64,000 bases of DNA from Achromobacter xylosoxidans A8. GTDB lineage: Bacteria > Pseudomonadota > Gammaproteobacteria > Burkholderiales > Burkholderiaceae_B. The notes under the pieces were generated by a model. That model made no database searches and was not told the origin of the DNA. It worked only from the letters and a program-made list of their open reading frames with translations. Of this stretch, positions 10,966 through 19,624 are shown one piece after another. Within the stretch, counting starts at the first letter, position 1, and each line of letters begins with the position of its first letter. The DNA lies in assembly GCF_000165835.1 (NCBI RefSeq), contig NC_014640.1, positions 1,674,001-1,738,000 of the forward strand, read 5' to 3'. A program made the position numbers and the translations under genes.

Positions 10966-12737
10966 ACCTGGCCCAACCCTTGCTGTCGGTACGCGATCTG
11001 GAGATCCGCTTTCCCGGCAAGCGCGACGCCGCGCCCGTGGTGAACCGCGTGTCGTTCGACCTGCACGCCGGCGAATCGCTGTCCATCGTCGGGGAATCCG
11101 GCAGCGGCAAGACGCTGATCGGCAAGACCTTGCTGGGCCTGTTGCCTGACTCGGCCCGCATCACCGGCGGACAAGCCCTGTTTGAAGGCCAGGACCTGCT
11201 GCGGCAGGCGCCGCGCGACTGGCTGGCGAAGCGCGGCACCGGCATCGGCATGGTGTTCCAGGAGCCGATGGTGTCGCTCAACCCGGCTTTCCGCGTGGGC
11301 GAGCAACTGATCGAGGCGCTGGTGCTGCGCCGTGGCATGACGCGCCGCGCGGCCTGGGACGAGGCCGTGCGGATGCTGGAGCGGGTGCGGGTGCGCGATG
11401 CGCAGGATTGCATGAAGCGCTACCCGCATGAATTTTCCGGCGGCATGCGCCAGCGCATCCTGCTGGCGGGGGTGATGCTGCTCAAGCCGCGTCTCCTGAT
11501 CGCGGACGAGCCCACCACGGCGCTGGACTGCGTGGTGCAGAAGGAAGTGCTGGACCTGATGTGCGAATTGACGCGCGAAGAGGGCACGGCGCTGATCTTC
11601 ATCAGCCACAACCTGGCCCTGGTGGCCGCCTACACGCAGCGCGTGCTGGTCATGTGCCGCGGCCGGGCGGTCGAGACCGGGCCGGTGGCCGAGGTGCTGT
11701 CGCGGCCGGCGGACCCCTACACGCTCAGCCTGCTGGACGCGCTGCCCAAGCGCGGTTTGGCCCGCCCCGCCGTGGAAGGGCCGCCCATCCTGCAGGTTGA
11801 TGGGTTGGCGATCGATTACTCGGTCCGCGAGGGCTGGTTCCGCAAGCGCGCGGTGCGCGCCGTGCACCGCGCGACCTTCGCGGTGGCGCCAGGAGAAACG
11901 CTGGCCATCGTCGGCGAATCGGGCAGCGGCAAGACCACGGTCATGATGTCTATCCTGGGACTGGTGCCGCAAGCCCAGGGGCGCATCGAGCTGGACGGCC
12001 AGGCTTTGCCCGCGGGCGGCTCCGGCCAGGCCTGGCAGGCGGCGCGCCGGCGTGTGCAGATGGTGTTCCAGGATCCGTATTCATCGCTGGATCCGCGCAT
12101 GACCATCGGCGACCTGGTGGGCGAGGGCCTGCGGCTGGAGGCCGGCATGACGTCCGAGGTCCGGCGCACGCGCGTGGCGCAGGCGCTGCGCGACGTAGGG
12201 CTGGGCGACGACTACGCGGAACGCTATGCGCATGAGCTGTCCGGCGGGCAGCGGCAGCGCGTGGCGATCGCCCGGGCGCTGGTGCTGCGGCCCGAGGTGA
12301 TCATCGCGGACGAGCCGGTGTCGGCGCTCGACGTCACCGTGCAGAAGCAGGTGCTGGAGACCCTGATGTCGCTGCAGCGCTCCCACGGCTTCGCCTGCCT
12401 GCTGATTTCGCACGATCTGGGCGTGGTGGAGCAGATCGCCGACCGCGTGGTGGTAATGCTGCGCGGCCATATCGTCGAAGAGGGCACGCGCGACGAAGTA
12501 TTCGACCGGCCCACGCATCCCTACACGCGCCGCTTGCTGCAAGCGGTGCCGGAACTGCGCGGCAGCCGGGCCGAAGGCTTTCGCGTGGAGGTGCGCGACT
12601 TGCCCGCGGGGCAAGGACGCGACGAGGCCGACTACTTCGATCCATCGGCCGCGCAGGGCCTGCCATCGATGACGGCGGTGTTGGAATCCGGCGCCACCCA
12701 TCGGGTGGCCTTGGCCGCGGCGGCAGCCGGGGCCTGA
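10962..12737 (+). CDS. Fused dual-ATPase subunit of peptide-type ABC importer (DppD-DppF/GsiA-like)
   Basis: 591-residue cytoplasmic ATPase carrying two complete nucleotide-binding domains in one chain. Domain 1: Walker A GESGSGKT, signature FSGGMRQR, Walker [13 protein letters not shown]. Domain 2: Walker A GESGSGKTT, signature LSGGQRQR, Walker B VIIADEPVSALD. Each is followed by the oligopeptide-transporter C-terminal tail (PADPYTLSLLDALP; HPYTRRLLQAVPEL). The frame is open back to 10536, but the start is ATG 10962, overlapping the permease stop; upstream codons merely shadow the permease gene. It closes the amidase/ABC operon. Both catalytic sites look intact, so two active sites are expected. 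Substrate follows that of the receptor and is unknown. Confidence 0.93.
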   Translation: MNLAQPLLSVRDLEIRFPGKRDAAPVVNRVSFDLHAGESLSIVGESGSGKTLIGKTLLGLLPDSARITGGQALFEGQDLLRQAPRDWLAKRGTGIGMVFQEPMVSLNPAFRVGEQLIEALVLRRGMTRRAAWDEAVRMLERVRVRDAQDCMKRYPHEFSGGMRQRILLAGVMLLKPRLLIADEPTTALDCVVQKEVLDLMCELTREEGTALIFISHNLALVAAYTQRVLVMCRGRAVETGPVAEVLSRPADPYTLSLLDALPKRGLARPAVEGPPILQVDGLAIDYSVREGWFRKRAVRAVHRATFAVAPGETLAIVGESGSGKTTVMMSILGLVPQAQGRIELDGQALPAGGSGQAWQAARRRVQMVFQDPYSSLDPRMTIGDLVGEGLRLEAGMTSEVRRTRVAQALRDVGLGDDYAERYAHELSGGQRQRVAIARALVLRPEVIIADEPVSALDVTVQKQVLETLMSLQRSHGFACLLISHDLGVVEQIADRVVVMLRGHIVEEGTRDEVFDRPTHPYTRRLLQAVPELRGSRAEGFRVEVRDLPAGQGRDEADYFDPSAAQGLPSMTAVLESGATHRVALAAAAAGA

Positions 12738-12753
12738 AGTACAGGCTTCAGCC
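12731..12753. terminator. Short hairpin between convergent genes, weak terminator
   Basis: GGCCTGAAG pairs imperfectly with CTTCAGCC, with loop TACAGG (one bulged C). The hairpin overlaps the stop region of the ATPase gene and the 3' end of the ABM gene. No U-tract on either strand, so efficiency is doubtful. Confidence 0.3.
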
Positions 12754-13092
12754 GTGGCGGTCGCGGCTGTCGGCGGGCGCCGCGTCGCGCTGGTTCATGC
12801 CGTAGTCGCGTAGCACTTGCGCCACGCGCAGGCGATAGTTGGCGAAGACGCCGCCGCGCCCGGCTTCCTGGGCCCGGCGGTGCGACTCCAGCGTGCGCCA
12901 GCGCTTGACCGATTCTTCGTCTCGCCAGAAGGATAGCGACAGGAGCTTGCCCGGCTCGGTCAGACTCTGGAAGCGTTCTACCGAGATGAAGCCATCCATG
13001 GCCTTCAGTTCATCGATCAGGCCGGCGGCAATATGCAGATAGGGGGTGGGGTCGCCATGGGCGGGTTCGACTTCGAATATCACTGCGATCAT
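12748..13092 (-). CDS. ABM-domain (antibiotic biosynthesis monooxygenase-like) protein
   Basis: 114-residue dimeric alpha/beta-barrel (ABM/EthD-type) protein: MIAVIFEVEPAHGD, AMDGFISVERFQS, SFWRDEESVKRWR and HRRAQEAGRGGVFANYRLRV follow the family pattern of a cofactor-free small monooxygenase or heme/aromatic-binding protein. ATG at 13092 overlaps the P450 stop in a 4-base ATGA arrangement, so the two proteins are probably made together. The family includes quinone-forming monooxygenases, heme-degrading enzymes and proteins of unknown role; residues specific to IsdG/HmuQ-type heme degradation are not obvious. The C-terminal tail (DAAPADSRDRHG) is polar and probably disordered. Function in this operon is unknown. 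Confidence 0.8.
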   Translation of the reverse strand: MIAVIFEVEPAHGDPTPYLHIAAGLIDELKAMDGFISVERFQSLTEPGKLLSLSFWRDEESVKRWRTLESHRRAQEAGRGGVFANYRLRVAQVLRDYGMNQRDAAPADSRDRHG

Positions 13093-14192
13093 GGTGCGGG
13101 TTCCTCGGAAAAATCAAATTGGGGCACGCGTGCATTCGGCAGCGGCCGGTAGCGGAAACGGGCCGCGAGCGCGGCAGCGTCGATGCCTGCGCGCAGCAGG
13201 TGGCTGAGCGCACCCGCCGCATGCTGGCGGGCAGGCAGGCGGCCGGGGCAGGCATGCCCGTGCGCGCCAAAAGTCCAGTGCGCCTCGGGCTGTACCGTGG
13301 CCGCCGCGGCCAGCACCAGCAGCACGGTCTGGCCCGCTGCGATGCGTTGGCCGCCAATGTCGATGTCGGCGGCGAGAAACCGCCGCGTGTTGTGCAGCGG
13401 CGGGTCGCTGCGTTCGACTTCATCCATCAAGGCCAGCGCTGCGTCTTCCGTGGGATCCGCGGGCAGGCCGCGCCGCCCGGCCAGGATGATCGCGTTGCCG
13501 AGCAGGCCCGCGCCCGCCTCGCAGGACTGGAATAGCAGGCCGGCCAGATTGGCGGCCAGCAGCGCGGGGACTATGCCCGCCCGCGCGCCGTCTTCGCGCA
13601 GCCTGCGCAAGGCAGGGGCGGCATCAGGGGCCTGCAGATGTGATTCGAGGCGGGTTTGCAGGCGCATCGCGGCGGCGTGTCCCGCCTCGATGCGATCCGC
13701 CGTGGCGGTGGCGGGCAGCGCCGACAGAAATGCCGCGATGTCCGCCGCGCAATCGGCGTACAGGTCCGGCGGCAAGCCCAGGAATGCGGCTTGCGCGTGC
13801 ACCGGCGCGGCGCTCAGGTAGCGGTCGACGGCCATGGCGTTCAGCGGCCCCGGATCCGGCCACGCTGGCGGACAGGTCTGGGCGCCCTGCTCGCGGATGA
13901 AAGCGCTCAGCAAGGTCTTCACTTGCTGGTGGATCCTGCTGTCGTTCATGCGCACGAAGCGGCCGAACAGGTCGGCCGCCGGACCGGTTCCCAATCCTTT
14001 CGGCACCGGCTCCGCCACGGGACGCACGCGCGCGGCAGGGTGCCGCATGATGGCCGCTATCGTGTCCGGATGGCTGGCTACCCATAAGTCCAGCGCCGCT
14101 TCGCGATACAGCGGCCGCTCGCGCGCCAGCGCGGCATAGTAGGGATAGGGGTCAGGATGCGTGACTGCCTGCAGGGGATGGGCGGGATGCAT
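13089..14192 (-). CDS. Atypical short cytochrome P450
   Basis: 367-residue P450-fold protein, shorter than the usual ~400. Numbering from ATG 14192: C-helix region MNDSRIHQQVK (83-92), K-helix ExxR as E258-R261 (EVER), and heme-thiolate motif FGAHGHACPG with Cys315. Oddities: the I-helix reads QSCEAG (222-227) where AGHETT is usual, so the acid is kept but the proton-relay threonine is alanine; the heme motif has His in place of its second glycine; and the segment between the beta-turn glycine (G287) and the Cys is about 28 residues, against 44 in P450cam, so the meander is largely missing. An upstream GTG (14246) is a possible start, but neither start has a clear ribosome-binding site. The gene overlaps the ABM gene. 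No ferredoxin or reductase gene is nearby. Substrate and activity are unknown. Confidence 0.82.
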   Translation of the reverse strand: MHPAHPLQAVTHPDPYPYYAALARERPLYREAALDLWVASHPDTIAAIMRHPAARVRPVAEPVPKGLGTGPAADLFGRFVRMNDSRIHQQVKTLLSAFIREQGAQTCPPAWPDPGPLNAMAVDRYLSAAPVHAQAAFLGLPPDLYADCAADIAAFLSALPATATADRIEAGHAAAMRLQTRLESHLQAPDAAPALRRLREDGARAGIVPALLAANLAGLLFQSCEAGAGLLGNAIILAGRRGLPADPTEDAALALMDEVERSDPPLHNTRRFLAADIDIGGQRIAAGQTVLLVLAAAATVQPEAHWTFGAHGHACPGRLPARQHAAGALSHLLRAGIDAAALAARFRYRPLPNARVPQFDFSEEPAP

Positions 14193-14264
14193 GGCGATGG
14201 CCGGTGGTGAATCCGGCTGCCAGTATCGTCCAGCCTGGACGACCACGATTCGATGGGCGGCGAA

Positions 14265-15131
14265 CTATGCCTGCGTGGCTTCGGGGTCGCCAGCGCCGGT
14301 GGTGGCCAGCAGCGCGGCATAGCCGAGCCGCGAGTCCGGCCATTGCAGCGTGAAGCCGCTGGCGCGTAGCCGGGCATTGCTGAGCTTCTTGCTGCCGACG
14401 TTGGCAGGCGCGGGCGCCTCGCGCGGCGCAGGGGCGCCGATCAGTCTGGCCAGGTCGGCGTATAGCTCATGCAGGGGCAGGGGCGTATCGTCGCAGCCTA
14501 CGTAGACCGGCGCCGCTTCGGGCAGGAGCGCGAGGTGCACCACGGCCGCGGCGGCGTCATCGATGTGGATCCGGTTGGCCCAGTGTGCGGGCTGGGTCGG
14601 CGCGCCCGCTGCGCCCTGGCGCAGGCGCTCGATCAATTGCAGGCGTCCGGGGCCGTAAAGCCCGGCCAGTCGCAAGGCGGTGGACGGCAGGCCATAAGTC
14701 GCCAGTGCGGTTTCGGCTTCGAGCAGCACCCGCCCGTTGACGCCCAGCGGCGCGGGCGGGGTGTCTTCGTCGACCCAGCCGCCTTCATGTTCGCCATAGA
14801 CCGCGCTGGACGAGATGAACACGACGCGCTTGAGCTGCGTCGTGTCCAGCGCGTCCAGCACGTGCTTCAGGCCGTCGACGAACACCGCGCGGTACGCGGC
14901 GGCCTCGCGCGCGCCGGGCGCGGGCAGGTGGATGAGCCGCGTCACGCCGCGGGGCAGGGCGGGCAGTCCGTCCGGGCGGGAGATGTCGCCTTGCAGCCAG
15001 CGTATGCCGTCCGCGCCACCGGCAGGCGGGTTGCGGCGCAGCGCGTAGACGTCGTCGCCGCGCGCGAGAAAGCGCCGGGCCACGCGCTGGCCCAGGTCGC
15101 CGCAGCCGATGAGAAGTACGCGTTCGGTCAT
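14265..15131 (-). CDS. YeeZ-like extended SDR (NAD-dependent epimerase/dehydratase-like) protein
   Basis: 288 residues with an N-terminal Rossmann dinucleotide site (VLLIGCGDLGQRVARRF; GxGxxG as GCGDLG), VVFISSSAVYGEHEGGW and LRLAGLYGPGR, typical of the YeeZ/YfcH-type branch of extended SDRs. The usual YxxxK catalytic pair is not evident: after SSSAVYG the expected position reads NGRVLLEAE, as in other YeeZ proteins, so classical oxidoreductase chemistry is doubtful. It is the first gene of the minus-strand set SDR, P450, ABM; the gap to the P450 is 72 bases from ATG 14192, or 18 if the longer P450 form is used. Its real reaction is not known. Confidence 0.8.
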   Translation of the reverse strand: MTERVLLIGCGDLGQRVARRFLARGDDVYALRRNPPAGGADGIRWLQGDISRPDGLPALPRGVTRLIHLPAPGAREAAAYRAVFVDGLKHVLDALDTTQLKRVVFISSSAVYGEHEGGWVDEDTPPAPLGVNGRVLLEAETALATYGLPSTALRLAGLYGPGRLQLIERLRQGAAGAPTQPAHWANRIHIDDAAAAVVHLALLPEAAPVYVGCDDTPLPLHELYADLARLIGAPAPREAPAPANVGSKKLSNARLRASGFTLQWPDSRLGYAALLATTGAGDPEATQA

Positions 15132-15150
15132 GGAATAGTCCTGCTCGTCG

Positions 15151-15179
15151 AAAAAAAAAGGCGCCCTGTGGGGCGCCTT
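15151..15179 (-). terminator. Rho-independent terminator of the ETF-QO gene
   Basis: On the minus strand a 9-bp stem (AAGGCGCCC at 15158-15166 with GGGCGCCTT at 15171-15179, loop TGTG) is followed by a run of nine U residues (A-run 15151-15159 on the plus strand). It starts 30 bases after the ETF-QO stop and precedes the SDR gene. Confidence 0.85.
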
Positions 15180-15208
15180 AGGTGGCCGGGCGCTGGCGTC
15201 CGGCTGCT

Positions 15209-16855
15209 TTACATGCCGCTGTAGACGGGGCCTTCGCCGCCTTGCGGGGCGACCCAGACGATGTTCTGGGTCGGGTCCTTGATGTCGCAGGTCTTGCAGT
15301 GCACGCAGTTCTGCGCGTTGATCTGCAAGCGGTCTTCGCCGTGGTCGTCCTTGACGAACTCGTACACGCCCGCCGGGCAGTAGCGCGATTCCGGGCCGCC
15401 ATACTTGGCCAGGTTGACCTGTACCGGTATCGACGGATCCTTCAGCGTCAGGTGGATGGGCTCGTTTTCGTCATGGTTGGTGTTCGAGATGAACACCGAG
15501 CTGAGCTTGTCGAAGGTGAGCTTGCCGTCGGGCTTGGGGTAGTCGATGCGCGCGCATTGCGATGCGGGTTGCAGACAGGCATGGTCAGGCTTGTTGTGGC
15601 GCAGGCTCCAGGGCATCTTGCCCTTGAGCAGCAGTTGCTCGACGCCGGTCATCAAGGTGGCGATGGTGCGGCCCTTCTTGAACCATTGCTTGAAGTTGCG
15701 CGCCTTGTTCAGTTCCGCGTGCAGCCAGGATGCCTCGAAAGCGGCCGGATAGGCGGCCAGCTCGTCCTGGCGGCGGTCGGCGACCAGCGCGTCGAACGCG
15801 GCTTCGGCGGCCAGCTTGCCGGATTTGATGGCGGCGTGGCTGCCCTTGATGCGGGAGGCGTTGAGGAACCCGGCCTCGCAGCCGACCAGCACGCCGCCCG
15901 GGAAGGTCAGCTTGGGCAGGGCCAGCAGGCCGCCCGCGGTGATGGCGCGCGCGCCGTAGGCGATGCGCTTGCCGCCTTCGAAGGTGCCGCGGATGGCGGG
16001 GTGCGTCTTGTAGCGCTGGAATTCGTCGAACGGCGACAGCCAGGGGTTGGCGTAGTCCAGGCCCACGACCATGCCCACGGCCACCAGGTTGTTGTCCAGG
16101 TGGTAGAGGAACGAGCCGCCGTAGGTATCGGAGTCCAGCGGCCAGCCGCCGGTATGGATGACCAGGCCCGGCTTGGACTGGGCCGGATCGACTTCCCACA
16201 TTTCCTTGATGCCGATGCCGTAGGACTGCGGATTGCGGCCGTCGTCCAGCTTGTAGCGTTCGATCAGCTGGCGGCCCAACTGGCCGCGCGCGCCTTCGGC
16301 GAACACGGTGTAGCGGGCATGCAGTTCCATGCCGGGCTGGTAGTGGTCGGTGTGCGAGCCGTCGCGGGCCACGCCCATGTCGCCGGTGGCCACGCCGCGG
16401 ACGGCGCCGTTCTCGTCGTACAGCAGTTCCACGGCGGCAAAGCCCGGGAAGATGTCCACGCCCAGCGCCTCGGCCTGTTCACCCATCCACTTGACGACGT
16501 CGCCCAGGCGGACGATGTAGTTGCCTTCGTTGTGGAAACAGGGCGGCAGCAGCCAGTTGGGGGTGGTGCGCGCGCCGGTTTCGGACAGGAACATGAACTT
16601 GTCATGCGTCACAGGCACGTTCAGCGGCGCGCCTTTTTCCTTCCAGTCGGGGATGAGCTCGGTCAACGCCAGCGGGTCCATGACGGCGCCGGACAGGATG
16701 TGCGCACCCAGTTCCGCACCCTTCTCAAGTACGCAGACGCCGATTTCCTGATTCTTTTCAGCGGCTAGCTGCTTAAGACGGATAGCAGTGGCCAGGCCGG
16801 CGGGTCCACCGCCAACCACGACCACGTCATATTCCATCGACTCGCGTTCAGACAT
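15209..16855 (-). CDS. Electron transfer flavoprotein-ubiquinone oxidoreductase
   Basis: 548-residue inner-membrane-associated flavoprotein passing electrons from reduced ETF to ubiquinone (EC 1.5.5.1), supporting fatty- and amino-acid dehydrogenation. N-terminal FAD site VVVVGGGPAGLATAIRL; quinone-binding region near GGWPLDSDTYGGSF; C-terminal 4Fe-4S ligands in YCPAGVYEF and NCVHCKTCDIKDP, ending GGEGPVYSGM as in characterised homologues. ATG at 16855 has a strong GGGGAG ribosome-binding site; a longer frame to 16981 would overlap the divergent thioesterase gene and is rejected. No etfAB genes are nearby. Monocistronic, with a terminator downstream. Confidence 0.95.
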   Translation of the reverse strand: MSERESMEYDVVVVGGGPAGLATAIRLKQLAAEKNQEIGVCVLEKGAELGAHILSGAVMDPLALTELIPDWKEKGAPLNVPVTHDKFMFLSETGARTTPNWLLPPCFHNEGNYIVRLGDVVKWMGEQAEALGVDIFPGFAAVELLYDENGAVRGVATGDMGVARDGSHTDHYQPGMELHARYTVFAEGARGQLGRQLIERYKLDDGRNPQSYGIGIKEMWEVDPAQSKPGLVIHTGGWPLDSDTYGGSFLYHLDNNLVAVGMVVGLDYANPWLSPFDEFQRYKTHPAIRGTFEGGKRIAYGARAITAGGLLALPKLTFPGGVLVGCEAGFLNASRIKGSHAAIKSGKLAAEAAFDALVADRRQDELAAYPAAFEASWLHAELNKARNFKQWFKKGRTIATLMTGVEQLLLKGKMPWSLRHNKPDHACLQPASQCARIDYPKPDGKLTFDKLSSVFISNTNHDENEPIHLTLKDPSIPVQVNLAKYGGPESRYCPAGVYEFVKDDHGEDRLQINAQNCVHCKTCDIKDPTQNIVWVAPQGGEGPVYSGM

Positions 16856-16967
16856 TGCAAAGCTCCCCGTATGTATTCCATATTTGGCTGGAAGTATTAT
16901 CGGCGATTGTATTGCAGGCGGAGGCCATGTATGCCTTCGTATTTCTTTTAGCCATAGGGAGTAATTG

Positions 16968-17417
16968 GTGAACGCGGACAAAACCTCAGCGCGGATACTG
17001 GCCGTGGGAGATATCCATCAAGTCGAACTGCCCCTGCGGTGGGGCGATTCGGACGCTCTGAACCATCTGAACAACGCCATGTACTTCCGCCTCATGGAAG
17101 AGGCCCGGATACAGATACTCTATGGCGCGGGCTTTGCGCTGCCCTCCGATCAGGGGCTCATCCTGGCGCATGCGTCCTGCGATTTCCTGCGGCCCCTGAC
17201 CTATCCCGCCAACGTGCTCGTGACCCACAAACTCACGCGCATCGGCCGCTCCAGCGCAGAATTCGAATTGCTGCTGGAGAAGGTAGGCGACGAAGGCGGT
17301 CCGTATGCCCGCGCGCGCAACGTGCTAGTCTGGATGGACTATACGGTCAATGCGTCCGCTCCGTGGCCGCAAGAGGTGCTGTCCAAACTGGGCGCCATGT
17401 TCAAGCCCGCGGCTTGA
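16968..17417 (+). CDS. Hot-dog fold acyl-CoA thioesterase (YbgC/4-HBT-like)
   Basis: 149-residue cytoplasmic thioesterase of the 4-hydroxybenzoyl-CoA thioesterase superfamily. The motif RWGDSDALNHLNNAMYF carries the catalytic Asp of the DxDxxxHxxN-type active site (here D-S-D...N-H-L-N-N), followed by the long hot-dog helix FRLMEEARIQILYG. Start GTG at 16968, with TAGGGAG 6-7 bases upstream; TTG at 16965 is the alternative. It is divergent from ETF-QO with 112 bases between starts, so the two may share a control region connected to acyl-CoA metabolism. The acyl substrate is unknown. Confidence 0.85.
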   Translation: MNADKTSARILAVGDIHQVELPLRWGDSDALNHLNNAMYFRLMEEARIQILYGAGFALPSDQGLILAHASCDFLRPLTYPANVLVTHKLTRIGRSSAEFELLLEKVGDEGGPYARARNVLVWMDYTVNASAPWPQEVLSKLGAMFKPAA

Positions 17418-17615
17418 TGCAGCGTCTTCGGACGGCCCCGCCAAAATAGCGCGTGCTTTGGCCGGGCATGCCGGTAAAATCTAGCGCAAAATCAAAAAAG
17501 CAATATGGGCGCGCCACCCTCGGCGCCAGCCGCCACAGGGCACCGGACGGTGCTGCTGGGACCGGCGCCGGCAGCCGCGCCCTCTTCGGTTAGACCTTAA
17601 CTAGGAGTTGGAGCG

Positions 17616-18314
17616 ATGGACAAGGTTTTTGCAAGCGCCCAGGAGGCGCTGGCAGGCATCGTCAAGGACGGTCAGATGATCGCCGTGGGCGGTTTCGGCC
17701 TTTGCGGCATTCCCGAGGCCCTGATCGCCGCGCTGCGCGATTCGGGCGTCAAGGACCTCACTTGCATCAGCAACAACGCGGGCGTCGACGGCTTCGGCCT
17801 GGGCCAGCTGCTCAATACGCGTCAGGTCCGCAAGATGATCGCGTCCTACGTGGGCGAGAACAAGGAATTCGAACGCCAGTTCCTGTCCGGCGAACTCGAG
17901 CTCGAGTTCACGCCGCAGGGCACGCTGGCCGAGAAGCTGCGCGCCGGCGGCGCCGGCATTCCGGCCTTCTTCACCCGCACGGGCGTGGGCACCATCGTGG
18001 CCGACGGCAAGGAAATCCGCGAATTCGACGGCCAGCAATACGTGATGGAGCGTTCGCTGGTGCCCGACGTGTCGCTGGTCAAGGCGCACATCGCCGACCG
18101 CAGCGGCAACCTGGTATTCCGCAAGACCGCCCGCAACTTCAATCCGAACGTCGCCATGGCGGGCAAGTTCACGGTGGTCGAAGTCGAGGAAATCGTTGAT
18201 ACCGGCAGCCTGGATCCCGATCAGATCCACCTGCCCGGCATCTATGTGCAACGGATCGTGCTGAACGCCACGCCCGAAAAGCGCATCGAACAACGCACCA
18301 CTCGCCCGGCCTAA
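17616..18314 (+). CDS. scoA: Succinyl-CoA:3-ketoacid CoA-transferase subunit A
   Basis: Alpha subunit (232 residues) of a family I CoA-transferase that activates acetoacetate with succinyl-CoA (EC 2.8.3.5). The CoA-binding glycine loop appears as [11 protein letters not shown], followed by [25 protein letters not shown] and [14 protein letters not shown] are family signatures. GGAG ribosome-binding element in TAGGAGTTGGAGCG. It is followed by scoB after 11 bases. The 198-base leader region upstream (17418-17615) has no gene; TAAAAT near 17474 is a possible -10, but no matching -35 is seen. Alternative name: 3-oxoadipate CoA-transferase PcaI; no aromatic-pathway neighbours support that. Confidence 0.92.
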   Translation: MDKVFASAQEALAGIVKDGQMIAVGGFGLCGIPEALIAALRDSGVKDLTCISNNAGVDGFGLGQLLNTRQVRKMIASYVGENKEFERQFLSGELELEFTPQGTLAEKLRAGGAGIPAFFTRTGVGTIVADGKEIREFDGQQYVMERSLVPDVSLVKAHIADRSGNLVFRKTARNFNPNVAMAGKFTVVEVEEIVDTGSLDPDQIHLPGIYVQRIVLNATPEKRIEQRTTRPA

Positions 18315-18325
18315 GGAGAACAGAC

Positions 18326-18979
18326 ATGGCATGGTCCCGCGATGAAATGGCGGCGCGCGCCGCGCGCGAGCTGCAAGACGGCTTTTATGTGAACCTGGGC
18401 ATCGGCTTGCCGACCCTGGTGGCCAACCACGTGCCCAAGGGCATGGAAGTGTGGCTGCAATCCGAGAACGGCCTGCTGGGCATCGGCCCGTTCCCCACCG
18501 ACGATGAAGTCGACGCCGACCTCATCAACGCAGGCAAGCAGACGGTCACGACCTTGCCCGGCTCCTCGATCTTCTCGTCGGCGGATTCGTTCGCGATGAT
18601 CCGTGGCGGCAAGATCAACCTGGCCATCCTCGGCGCCATGCAGGTGTCCGAAAAAGGCGACCTGGCCAACTGGATGATTCCGGGCAAGATGGTCAAGGGC
18701 ATGGGCGGCGCCATGGACCTGGTGGCGGGCGTGGGCCGCGTCGTGGTCCTGATGGAGCACGTGGCCAAGAAAAAGGACGGCACCGAAGACGTCAAGCTGC
18801 TGGCGGAATGCAACCTGCCGCTGACGGGCGTGGGCGTGGTCGACCTGATCATCACCGACCTGGGCGTGATGGAAGTCACCGAAAACGGCCTCAAGCTGCT
18901 GGAAACGGCGCCGGGCGTGACGGTGGACGAGATCAAGTCCAAGACGCAAGCCAAGCTGGACGTGTCGGCGGTCAAGTAA
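18326..18979 (+). CDS. scoB: Succinyl-CoA:3-ketoacid CoA-transferase subunit B
   Basis: Beta subunit (217 residues) with the catalytic glutamate in the family motif [12 protein letters not shown], the residue that forms the glutamyl-CoA thioester. Also [15 protein letters not shown] near the N-terminus and [19 protein letters not shown]. Strong AAGGAG ribosome-binding site. With ScoA it forms a heterotetramer linking acetoacetate or ketogenic amino-acid breakdown to acetyl-CoA. A clean terminator follows at 19002-19028. Confidence 0.93.
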   Translation: MAWSRDEMAARAARELQDGFYVNLGIGLPTLVANHVPKGMEVWLQSENGLLGIGPFPTDDEVDADLINAGKQTVTTLPGSSIFSSADSFAMIRGGKINLAILGAMQVSEKGDLANWMIPGKMVKGMGGAMDLVAGVGRVVVLMEHVAKKKDGTEDVKLLAECNLPLTGVGVVDLIITDLGVMEVTENGLKLLETAPGVTVDEIKSKTQAKLDVSAVK

Positions 18980-19001
18980 TCCGCCAAGCGCCACATCCAT
19001 G

Positions 19002-19028
19002 AAAACGCCCCGCAAGGGGCGTTTTTTT
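19002..19028 (+). terminator. Rho-independent terminator after scoAB
   Basis: AAAACGCCCC (19002-19011) and GGGGCGTTTT (19016-19025) form a perfect stem with a GCAA tetraloop and continue into a seven-T run. The A-rich left flank could also end the convergent GNAT gene, making the site bidirectional. Confidence 0.9.
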
Positions 19029-19485
19029 ATGCCGTTTCAGCTAACCGCATTCCCACGTGCGGGATGCCGTCTTCCATGTATTCCTCGGTGACCTGCACAA
19101 AGCCGTGGCCGCCGTAGTAATTGCGCAAACGGGCCTGGGCGCCCAGATACATGGCGCGGCCGGGCCAGCGCTGGCGCACTTCCTGCATCGCGTGGCGGAT
19201 CAGTTCGTGGCCCAGGCCCTGGCCGCGAGTCCAGGGCGCGGTGATGACGCGTCCGATCTCGATCTGGCCATCCTTCAGCGCAGGGTCCAGGATGCGGCAG
19301 TAGGCCGCGAGCTTGCCGTCCTGCCAGGCCATCAGGTGGGACGTCTGGCCGACCAGATCCTTGCCGTCCATGTCCTGGAAGATGCAATTCTGTTCAATGA
19401 CAAAGACTTCCGTGCGCAGCCGCAGGATCGCGTAGATCTCGGTCACGGTCAGGTCCTGGTGGGCTTTGCAGATCCAATCGGGCAT
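19027..19485 (-). CDS. ElaA-type GNAT acetyltransferase
   Basis: 152-residue GNAT-fold protein close to the ElaA family: LRTEVFVIEQNCIFQDMDGKD and the acetyl-CoA pyrophosphate loop TRGQGLGHELIRHAM, then YLGAQARLRNYYGGHGF and GIPHVGM, all typical of ElaA. The start chosen is ATG 19485 (MPDWICKAHQ), at the family N-terminus; an in-frame extension to 19536 has no support. Acceptor substrate unknown. It is convergent with scoB and shares the terminator region. Upstream it faces the RpiR-led peptide island. Confidence 0.85.
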   Translation of the reverse strand: MPDWICKAHQDLTVTEIYAILRLRTEVFVIEQNCIFQDMDGKDLVGQTSHLMAWQDGKLAAYCRILDPALKDGQIEIGRVITAPWTRGQGLGHELIRHAMQEVRQRWPGRAMYLGAQARLRNYYGGHGFVQVTEEYMEDGIPHVGMRLAETA

Positions 19486-19624
19486 TGCGTCAATCCGGTG
19501 AGGCTGGGAAAGGGGAGCGCGCTTAGCGTAACTCAAACCGGCCCCGTTTCTTTTGAAGCACTGTTACATATATTCACGGGTATACCCTTAGTATGAAAAT
19601 CTATTTTCTTATCTAAAATTTGCT

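Noticed and set aside
15209..16981. Longer ETF-QO start at 16981
   Set aside because: Would cover the thioesterase start and divergent promoter; ATG 16855 has an excellent GGGGAG site and the conserved flavin motif follows.
17418..17615. Possible promoter TAAAAT upstream of scoA
   Set aside because: No -35 hexamer at a proper distance; too weak to list as a separate feature.
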